From the NCBI RefSeq assembly GCF_000003815.2, contig NC_049993.1, forward strand, positions 10,348,134-10,412,133: 64,000 bases of DNA, read 5' to 3'. The stretch is from Branchiostoma floridae. Its lineage: Eukaryota; Chordata; Leptocardii; Amphioxiformes; Branchiostomatidae. The stretch's first letter is position 1. The number at the start of each line of letters is the position of its first letter. Positions 1 through 10,569 of the stretch are shown here, in pieces. The position numbers and the translations under genes were made by a program. The notes beneath the pieces are model-generated. The model did not search any database. It saw only the letters and a list, made by a program, of their open reading frames with translations, and had not been told where the DNA came from.

Positions 1-1054
1 ATATGTGTCTAATGAAGGTCTAATGAAGATGGTCCTTTTACAATAGACTTACTGCAAAGACACCACCGTGTCTTCTGACAGAGAAGCTGATTACAGTCTC
101 TAACTTCGTATCAGAAAAGACCATGTCATCTCCGAGGTGCAGGATGTAAAGGGGGGGGGGGCTACATAGCAAAGCAACAACCCATCAGACACGCCCCCTC
201 GTTCTCAGCATCTTTCACATATATGGACCCTGAATCAGCTGAATCTGGCCCGAGGTTTAACCGACAGGTGTGAGGTGCCACGATACTAGAAAATAACCTA
301 CATCACGGCATGGTAGAATTATAATTTGAAACACGAAAATGGACGACACACCTAGCCTGAAAACAACACCCCAAAAACTTTATTTTACCTGGTCAAAAGT
401 AACCCACTTAACGTTACCAACGTAAGTGTCTCTAACACTTGAAAATATTTCTAAAGTTTCAACCACATAAATATTTACTATTTACCCGTGGCTATAAAAC
501 AGATCCAAAACTCACCTGGTCTTCCTTGAAGCCCAACGTTACACTAAAACTTCAAACGGTCCACGGAATTTAACCTTTGACCCTTTAACAACAGCAAATG
601 GGAATCAATTTTCAAATAGCATCGATGTATGTCAGTTTATCTATATCGGTTACACCTGTCAGTGAGGACCCCTAGCGATTTATATCATTTTTGCCGCTGC
701 TGGATACAGATTTCCTGCAATGATATCTTTAGCCGTTAGGCGGCGCTTTTGAGTCGTGTGCAAGATGCACCTTTGTATAGGCGTAGATACGTTGATTCTA
801 ATTGACTTGATTCCAGCAGAATGGACTAATTACTGGCGAATAAAGATGGAAAATGCACTATAAAATTGGCCAGTACAATGTTCATCGAGGAAATTGATTT
901 TCGAGGATGAAATCCCAGCCTCTTGCACCTACTTGCAGATTAGAAATCCCATGTTTATGCCGTAGGAATATTCATAGAACTTTTAGTGTAGAATACAAGT
1001 GACAACACGGATAACAATTACGAAAGAGCTTGACAAGATGGTTTAATCAGCAAT
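1..1054. other. no gene recognised (3' flank of the Pax gene)
   Basis: I see no coding exon, RNA gene or clear repeat here beyond a short G run near 150-161. It lies downstream of the minus-strand Pax gene and may include its 3' UTR. Confidence 0.5.
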
Positions 1055-1060
1055 TTTATT
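1055..1060 (-). terminator. candidate poly(A) signal of the Pax gene
   Basis: AATAAA on the minus strand, about 320 bases beyond the proposed stop codon at 1383. It is placed plausibly for 3' end formation, but a single hexamer in AT-rich DNA is weak evidence. Confidence 0.35.
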
Positions 1061-1382
1061 CTGAGATCGCTGCAAATCTTGAGCTGACAAGACAATATCT
1101 TACTATATTCTACATATGCGTATACGGTTGTTTGTCTACTTTTTACAGATCGAGTTTGACGTCGATGTCAATAGATTGGCCATGGCAATCAGATTCAAAC
1201 TAATTGCATAAAATACGTACATACTGGTACATGGTCACATTACAATTTGCTTCTGTACTTCACTACTGATCAGATTCCAACGTTTTAAGACACAATCGCA
1301 AAATGGCAATGGCAATGAACACTTCCAGACATTTCCAGATACTTTCAGGTATTATAAACTGCAACATAAGTATTTGAAAACT

Positions 1383-2958
1383 TTAAACCACCCTCCACTG
1401 GCGATACACTGACCTCAAGTGAAGAGGATGATCGCTGATATTGTAAAGTGGTAAGGTTTGGCCTTCGGTTTGGCCATTGCCAAGGCGGCGTTGGTGCAAC
1501 ATTAGTGGCATCCGCGAGGCGGCATTGCTGCGTTGTGCTAGACCCGATGAGGTGGGAAGTTCGATCATTCGTGGCTGTGAGAGGGCAGGATCGATGTTTA
1601 AAGATGCTGAGCTATTCTTTTCCTCAGTTTTCTTCACAACTTCCTTCCTCGGCCCCCCAGGTTGCTCTACTAACCCATTCGCCTTGAAGCCAGAGTGATC
1701 ATCTGTCGCCGCTGGTCCACCTGCTGCAAAGTAGACCAGCTGTTAATCAACAGAATCATTACAACAGTATGGGGATATGGATTGTACACATTGTATGATT
1801 GGTGCAAACAGCACAAAGATTAACACAAGGCAGAGTACCAGGGACATTAAACTGTGTGAGAAACGGCGAGTTCAAGAATCGGAAGTGAAAATGCAACATA
1901 ATTGGTGACTGAAATATCAGCCACGTATATAAAACTTAAAGGCATTGGGTATCTTCAACTTGATGATCATACGCATCTTATCACAACCAAGGGGAACTAT
2001 GTGTTAAGGGCTACCTGTAGTGTCAGATGCCGAGGAAGGTTCCATGAGGCTGCCGTCTTTTCTATTTTCAGTCGTTTTGTTCTGTTCTACAGTCACTCCA
2101 GTTGGTGGGCTTACTTTGGTCGGTACAGTGCGGGATGTGTCATTTCCCGATGTACTAGTATTCTTCACCGATGGACCACTAGATGTCGCTATTTGAACTG
2201 GTAGGAGAGGGATCGGTGCGTGGATACCTGGAGCCCTGATAGTTCTGAAGTTGATGGGTAGTCTCTGTTGGTCCTGGAAAAAAAGAAATAAGAGTTTTTA
2301 AAATTTCATAATATTCAATCTAGTAAACATTTGAACAATTGAAAGAAGTTGCCATATACATTACTACTAGAATGTGCTGTGCGTGAGTACAATTTCCTGT
2401 GTTTTGAAATGATGGCTGTACATTCAACTTACGCATGTGGAAGTTGGTAAAGTCCTGAGGATGCGGTTGATGGAAGAGACGCTGGGCAGGTTGCCTTCCG
2501 TGCAGACCCTGTCCGCTAGGAGGCGCTCACGGATCTCCCAGGCGAACATGCTCGGCTTCTCCAGCTTGTACCCCAGGATCTTCCGAACCACCAGCGGTGT
2601 CGCTACCTGCGAGAAACAACGTGAACAAATCAAATAAAGTATGTTCTATAGCAGTAGGCAAAGGGCGTACAAACGTTCGACTTCTGAATATCAACAAAGC
2701 TTTCAACAACGGGAAACATAGATTTTGGCAACTTTACCTTTGGCCTGCTTCCTCCAATGGACCCTGGTCTGACTGTCCCCGTCTCGAAGTAACGGGACAG
2801 AATCTTGGAGACACAGCCGTGCGATACCAGCAACCGCCGCGAGATGTCGCATGGCCGCACGCCCATCAGCGCCAGGTGCACGATGTACCTTCTGACGTGG
2901 TCCGGTAAAGGGCGTCCGTTTACGAAGATACCACCCAGCTGGTTTATTCCCGTTTGTC
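1383..2958 (-). CDS. Poxn-like: Pax transcription factor, Pox-neuro (Pax-alpha) type, paired domain without homeodomain
   Basis: Sequence-specific DNA-binding nuclear transcription factor. Minus-strand exons in transcript order: 2958-2738, 2606-2433, 2273-2015, 1723-1383. Each is bounded by AG and GT, and the phases (1-0-0-1) match. The first two exons encode a full paired domain, with PAI half motifs [36 protein letters not shown] and SIGGSRPK, and RED half motifs [21 protein letters not shown] and SSINRILR. The features [27 protein letters not shown] and NRILR fit Pox-neuro better than Pax1/9, 2/5/8, 3/7 or 4/6. The last two exons give a low-complexity Ser/Thr-rich tail with no homeodomain, as in fly Poxn. 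LYNISDHPL in the last exon is at best a decayed octapeptide. About 331 residues are encoded from the paired domain to the stop. The exact 3' end is less sure, since a G/GTCAGT donor lies shortly before the stop. Confidence 0.88.
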
Positions 2959-3641
2959 CTGTAAAAGAAAATCAAGAAAGTGAAACTATACAGTGATATT
3001 TTCAACGTATAATTCTCATGCTTGTCACAAGACAGCTACGTCTGTAGAGAACTTAATAGAAACAGATGGCGATTAAACTTTAACAGTTCATGCATTTAAC
3101 GTTGACTACAAAGAAATCGACTATTTTCTCTCCATTCGTTAGGGCTATGTCTTCCAAATCTTTTTATTTTCCAAAGTCTTCATATGTATACTGCATGGTA
3201 GAACATATTACTCAATGGAAGCCAAAGGTATCTTCATATCTTTGGCTTCCAATCAGAAGTGCGTCCTACTTGCGTAACGTTATATGTATACTTGATCAAC
3301 TCACCTGTGTGGGACATATCTGCATATGATGGACAATCTCCTAATGTTATAGATAAAAGAAAACATTGACATCAAACTTTAATACAATTACATAGAAGAA
3401 GTAACTTGATATTGCTATGTGAATCATTTATAACGCGTCTATACCCCCCTACGTCTTTATGTAAGTTAAAGTTGCTGACGCCAACAATAGATTTACAATG
3501 TCAACAAATCGTCAGAACATCAAGCATCGTTTAATTTCTATTTGAGATGTTAGAAAAGACTAAAAGAAACACGGAAAGCATCTTTCATTCATAGAGGAGA
3601 GCAAACATCAGTCAAAAGACTGTCCGAAAACACCCCCTTAC

Positions 3642-3744
3642 CTACAACAGGATCTGTAGTCACGGTTATACTGAACCAAACCGACTGTACTGTTCGTAGT
3701 CTGCAACCACCTCGGTGAGCAACTGCAAGCAATTGTTGTTTCAT
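3642..3744 (-). CDS. candidate 5' coding exon of the Pax gene
   Basis: The paired-domain exon opens in phase 1 at its acceptor, so an upstream exon must give one base. This stretch starts at an ATG, stays open for 34 codons (MKQQLLAVAH to DPVV) and ends at a good GTAAGG donor in phase 1. That would rebuild a Gly just before QTGINQLGG. The phase match is real, but the leader is unlike other Pax N-termini. A further-upstream exon outside my recognition is equally possible. Confidence 0.3.
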
Positions 3745-4315
3745 TGAAGTATTCGAATTCTCGTATTTATACAGACGAGTAGGGATGTTCCAATATCTTT
3801 GCCAGAGAGGTATATATTTCTTAATGTCATCACCAAACCATTTAAAGATGCGATGAACACAATATATCCCTTGTGAAGTACTAAGTATCCTCATGAAGAA
3901 TCCAGGGCTTGATATTATTCTTAATAATTGAAGCTTCATCTGCAAAATGTTTTAAATCACTTCGGAATAACCCACCTTGTTTTAAGTGGAATGTCCCAAA
4001 TCCAGGAGTCGCTAACGAGAAAAGGAAACGCTTTAATCTCTGCCCTGTGCACCTGCCGAGTCTACCGGGACAGGTACCGTCCCGTTAATCTCCGAGCAGA
4101 TGTTGGCCCTAGCTTCGTTTTCGTCTTTGATCTTATTTTTTCCGTCTCAGGGTGCTGCTACTTTCTATATATAGTGGAAACAAACAGTATACACTATTCA
4201 CACATGCCTCTTTTTCTGTCCACAGCGTGATAGCAAATAATGCTATAGATCACTGGAATAGATCTTTAATAGAAGCTGAACGTACAATGACATCTATCAA
4301 ATGGCAAAAATCATT
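3745..4315. other. intergenic, no gene recognised
   Basis: No coding exon is supported. At about 4059-4096 there is a GGGAC..CCCGTTAATCTCC..AGCAGAT block that recurs near 42620-42654, so it is probably one end of a dispersed TIR element. Confidence 0.4.
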
Positions 4316-5567
4316 GGCTTGATTCCATTATCACGGAAAGATTGGTCGGAAAAAATGATATTTTTAAGAATAAGAGCAACACAATAGTGTATACAGAGTC
4401 TGTAAATACGTAAATCAATCCCTGCAGTTCACAGCCTTCTCATGATAGGCATGCCAAATGTCGTGACTTCCTCATGACTTCCTCATTACAAGACTAAACC
4501 ATTATCAGGGTCCCAATGACTGCATGATCCCCCTCCCCTCCTCCCCACTCGTCCATGCATCTTTAATGACGTGTTCCTGCCTTAAAAGCCGTCATTAAGC
4601 AGCTAATGTCCCCCTTCTTCTGTCACCTTTCCTGTTAGACAGGTGCTAACGTGGTTGTCTTTATTCCCAGTCCCTGTAATTGAAAGAGATCGCTTGGAAT
4701 CATTTTGTATTCTAGCATATAGTGGCGGATGCAGCTGCTTTGGCCAGGAAACAGCTGGAACGCTTCCAACAAAGTGCTAATCTCTGGAACACGGAAACGT
4801 TATGGAATAAAGTCCTGCGCTGTCCTATTAGAACACATACAAACGGGTGAGTACTATATAGGCTGAAAGTTTTAACTGGTGTTTTGTAAGTCTATAAAGG
4901 TCCCTTGTGCGAAGGAAGCTTTGTGTTCACCTTATCTATCGATGCACCGGCGGTTCGCTCATTAGCGCTCAAGTACTCTCAGAGAAGGGTCATTATCTAG
5001 GATAATCCCATATCAAAACTACAAGACAAAAGAATGGACAACAAGCTACGTATACAATACGGGTTATTATAGATTTAATACTTGTCACAGTACAAAAGCT
5101 CTCACGTAGAAACTTTACCTGCGTAACGTTATACGTAATTTGGTACAGTTCCTCACATTTGACATTGCACTCATTACAAGTACATTGTAGTTATACATTG
5201 ACCCACGAGCTCATTTCCTTCTAACGTTAGAAATCTCAATATCTCATTCTTTTATCTTGGCAAAGTACGAATACTTATGTGCAAATATCTACCAGGAGAC
5301 GGTGCCAAAATTTACAACTTATAAATGTGTTTAACACGTATAATTAAGCCATACAACAAAATACAGGCATAAATACGTTGGAAATACCCTTCAGAAACAC
5401 ATAGTAATAGATGCTACGTTATGTAGTTTGATAATCTAGTCAAAAGATGCATTTAATGCATACGTGTATAAATAACCGTGCTCTCGGAGCATAATACTAG
5501 GAGAACCACTGGAAGGATTCGCATATTCTTTAACATCTGTAGGCACCATAGGTGCTACCATTTGTGT

Positions 5568-6594
5568 CTAGTCTTGCCATGCATATTTATCATACATGAA
5601 ATATAAATGATGGTAGCTGTTTTCGACAGCAACCCTGAAGTCTCGCAGTACCAGGAAGTCCCGGATATGACGCAGGTACTCGGAGGGCGGGTCCTGCATA
5701 TCCGGTTCCATGACGTATGAGGGTCTGCCGGGATGTTGCACATCAAGCACGTCTATCTGCAGTGGTTGGTGGACAGAACATGAATTCAGTACGAATATGA
5801 TGTAACTGTTTATGTCATGGAAAGGAGAACTGATTTTGTTTTGAACGAGCCTTGATTTATACACTAAGATGAAATTATTCGTACTGACCGTGACATTGAT
5901 GGCTGTTATGAACGTTTGCAGTTGGTGCCGACAGGCGGTGATGTTGGCAGCGAGGCTGGAGTGGGTCCCCTCCTCCAGCACAGCGTCCCACTCCATCTCG
6001 TACAGGTACCGCCGGGCCACGTACATGCTGCTGTAGATGGCAGACAGGCGCGCTGCATCCTGGGGACAACATGGCGGAACTTTACTCTGGGCTGTTACAT
6101 GCTCAAGATAGAAGTGAATAACACTGTTTTCTTATCACCAGAACCGCCACCTAAGTACTCATCATCAGGCACACGGACGGAAACATAGGGCAGCTTGCAT
6201 TGGAGCACTCCGCTATTCTCCAAGCAGAGGTTGGATCGTGGGGGTAGTGTCCGTGGTTTAAAGCCGCTCGGAAGGGATCAGTTAGAAATCTCGGCCACTA
6301 CTATCCCCCGATCCCAAACCCTGCTTGAAGAATGGCTTGACAGTTCATAATAGACCTGAACTGTATTTATCGGTGTCATTCTTGTCTGTAGTGACGACTC
6401 AACATAACATAGCCCGTACTCTTTGAGACAGGAAGTTAGCTCACAGTGCATTACGTGCAGATCAAAATCAGATATGTGTTCTAAAAGTACTATCTATAAC
6501 TACAAATTACTAAATCTGGATCAAAATAACGTACGTCCATGTCGAAGAAACCATCGTTGTAAGGGCCAGGCAGCAGGAGACCGGGAATCTCGTC
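5568..6594 (-). pseudogene. duplicated terminal exons of the cytokine gene (partial copy or alternative 3' end)
   Basis: Three pieces lie on the minus strand: an exon-3 remnant at 6594-6535, an exon-4 copy at 6059-5889 and an exon-5 copy with stop at 5756-5568. The exon-4 copy differs by two residues (DAARLS for DEARLS, ANIT for ANLT), and the exon-5 copy encodes an identical 62-residue peptide. All splice sites of copies 4 and 5 are intact (CCCCAG, GTCAGT, CTGCAG). The exon-3 remnant lost its acceptor and its first 14 codons at the duplication breakpoint. There is no copy of exons 1-2, so it cannot make a secreted protein alone. Because all junctions are phase 0, exon 3 of the complete gene could splice into these exons instead of its own, giving a nearly identical product. 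Whether it is a dead copy or an alternative 3' end cannot be told from sequence. Confidence 0.75.
6215..6333. mobile_element. MITE with imperfect ~35-bp terminal inverted repeats (left copy)
   Basis: ATTCTCCAAGCAG at one end faces CTGCTTGAAGAAT at the other, and the inverted similarity continues inward through GGATCGTGGGGGTAGT against ACTATCCCCCGATCC. It has no coding capacity. It lies within the duplicated segment. Confidence 0.7.
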
Positions 6595-6596
6595 AC

Positions 6597-8879
6597 TGCT
6601 TGATTCCATTGTCACGGAAAAATGATGTTTTAAAGAATAAGAGCAACAAAATAGTGTATACATAAATCAATCCCTGCACTTCACAGCCTTCTCATGATAG
6701 GTATGCCAAATGTCGTGACTTCCTTGTGACTTCCTCATTACCCAGACTAAACCATTACCAGGGTCCCTATGGCTGCATGATCCCCCTCCCCCCTCCCCAC
6801 ACGGCCATGCATCTTTAATGACGTGTTCCTGCCTTTAAGAGCCGTCACTAAACAGCTAATGTCCCTCTTCTTCTGTCACCTTTCCTGTTAGACAGGTGCT
6901 TACGTGGTTGTCTTTAGTCCCAGTCCCTGTAATTGAAAGAGATCGCGTGGAATCGTTTTGTTTTCTAGCATATATTGGCGGATGCAGCTGCTATGGCCAG
7001 GAAACAGCTGAAACACTTCCAAGAAAGTGCTAATCTCTGGAACACGGAAACGTTATGAAATAAAGTCCTGCGCTGTCCTATTAGTACACATACAAACGGG
7101 TGTGTACTATATTAGGCTGAAAGTTTTAACTGGTGTTTTGTAAGTCTATAAAGGTCTCTTGTACGAAGGAAGCTTTGTGTTCACCTTATCTATCAATGCA
7201 CCGGCGGTTCGCTCATTAGCGCTCAAGTACTCTCAGAGAAGGGTCATTATCTAGGATAATCCCATATCAAAACTACAAGACAAAAGAATGGACAACAAGC
7301 CGCAATGCGGGTTATTATAGATTTAATACTTGCCACAGTACAAAAGCTCTCACGTAGAAACTTTACCTGTGTAACGTTATACGTAATTTGGTACAGTTCC
7401 TCACATTTGACATTGCACTCATTACAAGTACATTGTAGTTATACATTGACCCACGAGCTCATTTCCTTCTAACGTTAGAAATCTCAATATCTCATTCTTT
7501 TATCTTTGCAAAGTACGAATACTTATCTGCAAATATCTACCAGGAGACGGTGCCAAAATTCACAACTTATGAATGTGTTTAACACAAATGTGTATAATTA
7601 AGCCATACAACAAAATACAGGCATAAATACGTTGGAAATACCCTTCAGAAACACATAGTAATAGATGCTACGTTATGCAGTTTGATATTCTAGTCAAAAG
7701 ATGCATTTAATGCATACGTGTATAAATAACCGTGCTCTCGGAGCATAATACAAGGAGAATCACTGGAAGGATTCGCACATTCTTTAACATCTGTAGGCAC
7801 CATAGGTGCTACCATTTGTGTCTAGTCTTGCCATGCATATTTATCATACATGAAATATAAATGATGGTAGCTGTTTTCGACAGCAACCCTGAAGTCTCGC
7901 AGTACCAGGAAGTCCCGGATATGACGCAGGTACTCGGAGGGCGGGTCCTGCATATCCGGTTCCATGACGTAGGAGGGTCTGCCGGGATGTTGCACATCAA
8001 GCACGTCTATCTGCAGTGGTTGGTGGACAGAACATGAATTCAGTACGAATACGATGCAACTGTTTATGTTATAGAAAGGAGAACTGATTTTGTTTTGTTT
8101 TGGATTAACTCTTAGCCTTGAGTTATTCGCTAACTTAAAGATGAAATTATCCGTACTGACCGTGACATTGATGGCTGTTATGAACGTTTGCAGTTGATGC
8201 CGACAGGCGGTGAGGTTGGCAGCGAGGCTGGAGTGGGTCCCCTCCTCCAGCACAGCGTCCCACTCCATCTCGTACAGGTACCGCCGCGCCACGTACATGC
8301 TGCTGTAGATGGCGGACAGGCGCGCTTCATCCTGGGGACAACATGGCGGAACTTTACTCTGGGCTGTTACATGCTCAAGATAGAAGTGAATCGCACCCGC
8401 ACTGCTTTCTTATCACCAGAACCGCCACCTAAGTACTCATCATCAGGCACACGGACGAAAACATAGGGCAGCTTGCATTGGAGTACACCGCTATTCTCCA
8501 AGCAGAGGTTGGATCGTGGGGGTAGTGTCCGTGGTTTAAAGCCGCTCGGAATGGATCAGTTAGAAATCTCGGCCACTACTATCCCCCGATCCCAAAACCT
8601 GCTTGAAGAATAGCACTTGGCTTGACAGTTCATAATAGACCTGAACTGTATTTGTCGGTGTCATTCTTGTCTGTAGTGACGACTCAACATAACATAGGCC
8701 GTACCCTTTGAGACAGGAAGTTAGCTCACAGTGCATTACGTGCAGATCAAAATCAGATATGTGTTCTAAAAGTACTATCTATAACTACAAAGTACTAAAT
8801 CTGGATCAAAATAACGTACGTCCATGTCGAAGAAACCATCGTTGTATGGGCCAGGCAGCATGAGACCGGGAACCTCGTC
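6597..8879. repeat. right copy of the 2.28-kb tandem segmental duplication
   Basis: Head-to-tail partner of 4316-6594. It contains the functional-looking exons 4 and 5 of the cytokine gene and most of exon 3. A small inserted stretch in the intron between exons 4 and 5 (around 8100-8140) is replaced by different sequence in the left copy. Confidence 0.93.
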
Positions 8880-10434
8880 CCCTGGATGGCTGTAGTCAGG
8901 GTCGCCAAACCTGCTGATCTTCTGCAAGAGGAACAAACAGCCATATTTCGTTAGTTGATTTGATTTCCTTCACAAGCAACTGTGACCATCACATAGCACA
9001 GAGGTTTCCATCTAGGTACGAAACCAACTAAATATTACAAAGCAAAAATATATGATTCTAGGAATGTCAAAGTTGATTTCACAAGTTGAAAAAAAAAACC
9101 CAGTGAAATGTGAATTACTTACGAAATCCTCAAATGTGACGTTGACTTTGGTGAATAGTCGTATACTGATCTGTACGGCATTATCGAGAACTTCAACCTT
9201 GGACTGCTGAAACCCAGAGTCCGCATGCGCAGTAGACTTCACTGATTGGAGCTGCAAGGGTACCTGGGAAGTGACGTCATTCGACGTCATCACTGAAGAG
9301 GCTGTTGAGGATGGGAACGGTTCCGGAAGTGGAGTTGATGATATTTCCGGCAAGAAAAGCAGCATTGTAACGATGACGACGTTAAAAAGACTGCAACCTG
9401 TGAAAGGAATAGAAAAGAAAAAACAGTTGGTTACAAAAACAACTACCAGAGGGAAGAGAAGTCCAAACGTCAACACCAAATACAAACCAGGATCACTAAA
9501 ATCATTGAGATGCCATATCAGGAGTGGTTACAATAGTCCATTGATTTGATAAATCTATATCTATAAATAGCAAATTGAAGAGACTAACTCTGTTGGTGGC
9601 ATTTCAAAAAGCGTCGAAATAAGAACATATCGGCGAAGACCATTTCGATGTTTGAAAACTCCTCAACGTATCAAGATGAATTTCTGACAGAGAAAATTGT
9701 ATCTAATGCCGCTTAAGCTTAGACCCACCATTTATACACCATGCTCACGTCCCAAGCAGCTATATTTAGATCCATATTTCAGAGGTATAAGCCATGTGAA
9801 ACTATCAAACGTTCGTGGGCGGTAGACAGTCTCGATGCAATCGGAAACGATCGTAGGTAGTTTCGTTAATGATCGGTAATCGTCGTCAGATTTGCCGAAG
9901 GCTTCCAATGTTTGACAAGGAACAGTTTTAAAAGATAAGGACGTAGCTATATAGTTGCTCCGTAACCTCTTCCAAATTTGGTAATGAGGCTATAAGCCGC
10001 TATAAGTACTAGTAATGAAAGAGTTACCGCAATAGAAACAAAGAATACGTTTTGAAGTAAGCTCTAATGTGTGTAAAAATTCCCGTGGAAAAATATGCTT
10101 TTTTGACATGTTTGGTCAAATGGCACATCATGCTCTATTGGCTATGATCGTCCCTGCAAAACTTTATCTATAACCGTTTACTTGCTCCATTGGAAACAAT
10201 CGAAGGCAATATTTCCGGCGATACTGCCTGTCCTTTATCGGGTACAAATGACAAAGTCCACCGAAGATAACGTGTGACGTTGTATCTCTAGGCGTGAACA
10301 ATCATCTCAAGACTCAGGTATGCGGAAGGTATTCTTACAAGACATAGACATTAGAGAGTAAACGGCATTGCCTGAAGAAATCGTCTAACGGAAATTCTAA
10401 ATTAGACAAGCTTGTACTTACCGAACGTAGTCAT
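7822..10434 (-). CDS. secreted four-helix cytokine candidate, CNTF/CLCF1/IL-6 type
   Basis: Five exons on the minus strand: 10434-10422, 9397-9123, 8921-8820, 8331-8161, 8010-7822. All have consensus splice sites and matching phases, giving 249 residues. Residues 1-25 form a signal peptide (core NVVIVTMLLFLPEISS). About 40 Ser/Thr-rich residues follow, then likely helix A (68-95), a loop containing FGDPDYSHP, helices B (131-155) and C (160-187), a Pro-rich loop, and helix D (212-245). Helix D, EYLRHIRDFLVLRDF, lines up with the CLCF1/CNTF helix D that carries the FxxK receptor site; here it reads YxxH. The loop FGDPDYSHP resembles the post-helix-A loop of CLCF1. N-glycosylation sequons lie at N90, N169 and N185. 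A single Cys (173) remains in the mature chain. The four-codon first exon is typical of this family's genes. If correct, it would signal outside the cell through gp130-like receptors and JAK-STAT. The gene structure is firm; the family call is inference from pattern. Confidence 0.72.
8493..8611. mobile_element. MITE with imperfect terminal inverted repeats (right copy)
   Basis: Counterpart of the element at 6215-6333, at the same relative position in the other duplication copy. The insertion therefore preceded the duplication. It lies in the intron between exons 3 and 4 of the cytokine gene. Confidence 0.7.
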
Positions 10435-10523
10435 GATGATTAGAGCGTATTGTTGGTCTTGGACTCTTCTGTGCACCCCTGTGTGCTACCTGTTGGTGTG
10501 TGGAGACAGTGGTGCCCTGACCA

Positions 10524-10530
10524 TTTTATA
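10524..10530 (-). promoter_or_regulatory. TATA box of the cytokine gene
   Basis: TATAAAA on the minus strand (context CCTATAAAATGG), 90 bases upstream of the start codon at 10434. It predicts transcription starting near 10495-10500 and a 5' UTR of about 60-65 bases. Its position and quality support the short first exon. Confidence 0.65.
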
Positions 10531-10562
10531 GGACTCTGAGAGATGAGTTTGTGGTCTAAAAA

Positions 10563-10569
10563 TGACTCA
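10563..10569 (-). promoter_or_regulatory. AP-1 consensus site upstream of the cytokine TATA box
   Basis: A perfect TGAGTCA/TGACTCA heptamer, 32 bases upstream of the TATA box. It is the layout of a stress- or immune-inducible promoter. A heptamer alone can occur by chance; its location gives it weight. Confidence 0.45.

Larger units (their letters stand above)
4316..6594. repeat. left copy of a 2.28-kb tandem segmental duplication
   Basis: It matches 6597-8879 almost base for base over its length, with scattered substitutions and small indels. Shared landmarks are CTTGATTCCATT at the left end, the two terminal cytokine exons, an internal MITE, and an exon-3 fragment ending in CTCGTC at the right end. 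The junction at about 6594-6597 joins exon-3 sequence directly to the left-end sequence, as expected for a head-to-tail duplication. Confidence 0.93.

Noticed and set aside
3589-3945. Whole 118-codon minus-strand frame as a separate gene
   Set aside because: Only its 3' part before the GTAAGG donor has any support, as a possible Pax leader exon; the remainder shows no homology.
5568-6059. Independent gene encoded by the left copy of the cytokine exons
   Set aside because: No copy of the signal-peptide exons or promoter exists there; the duplication breakpoint cuts exon 3.
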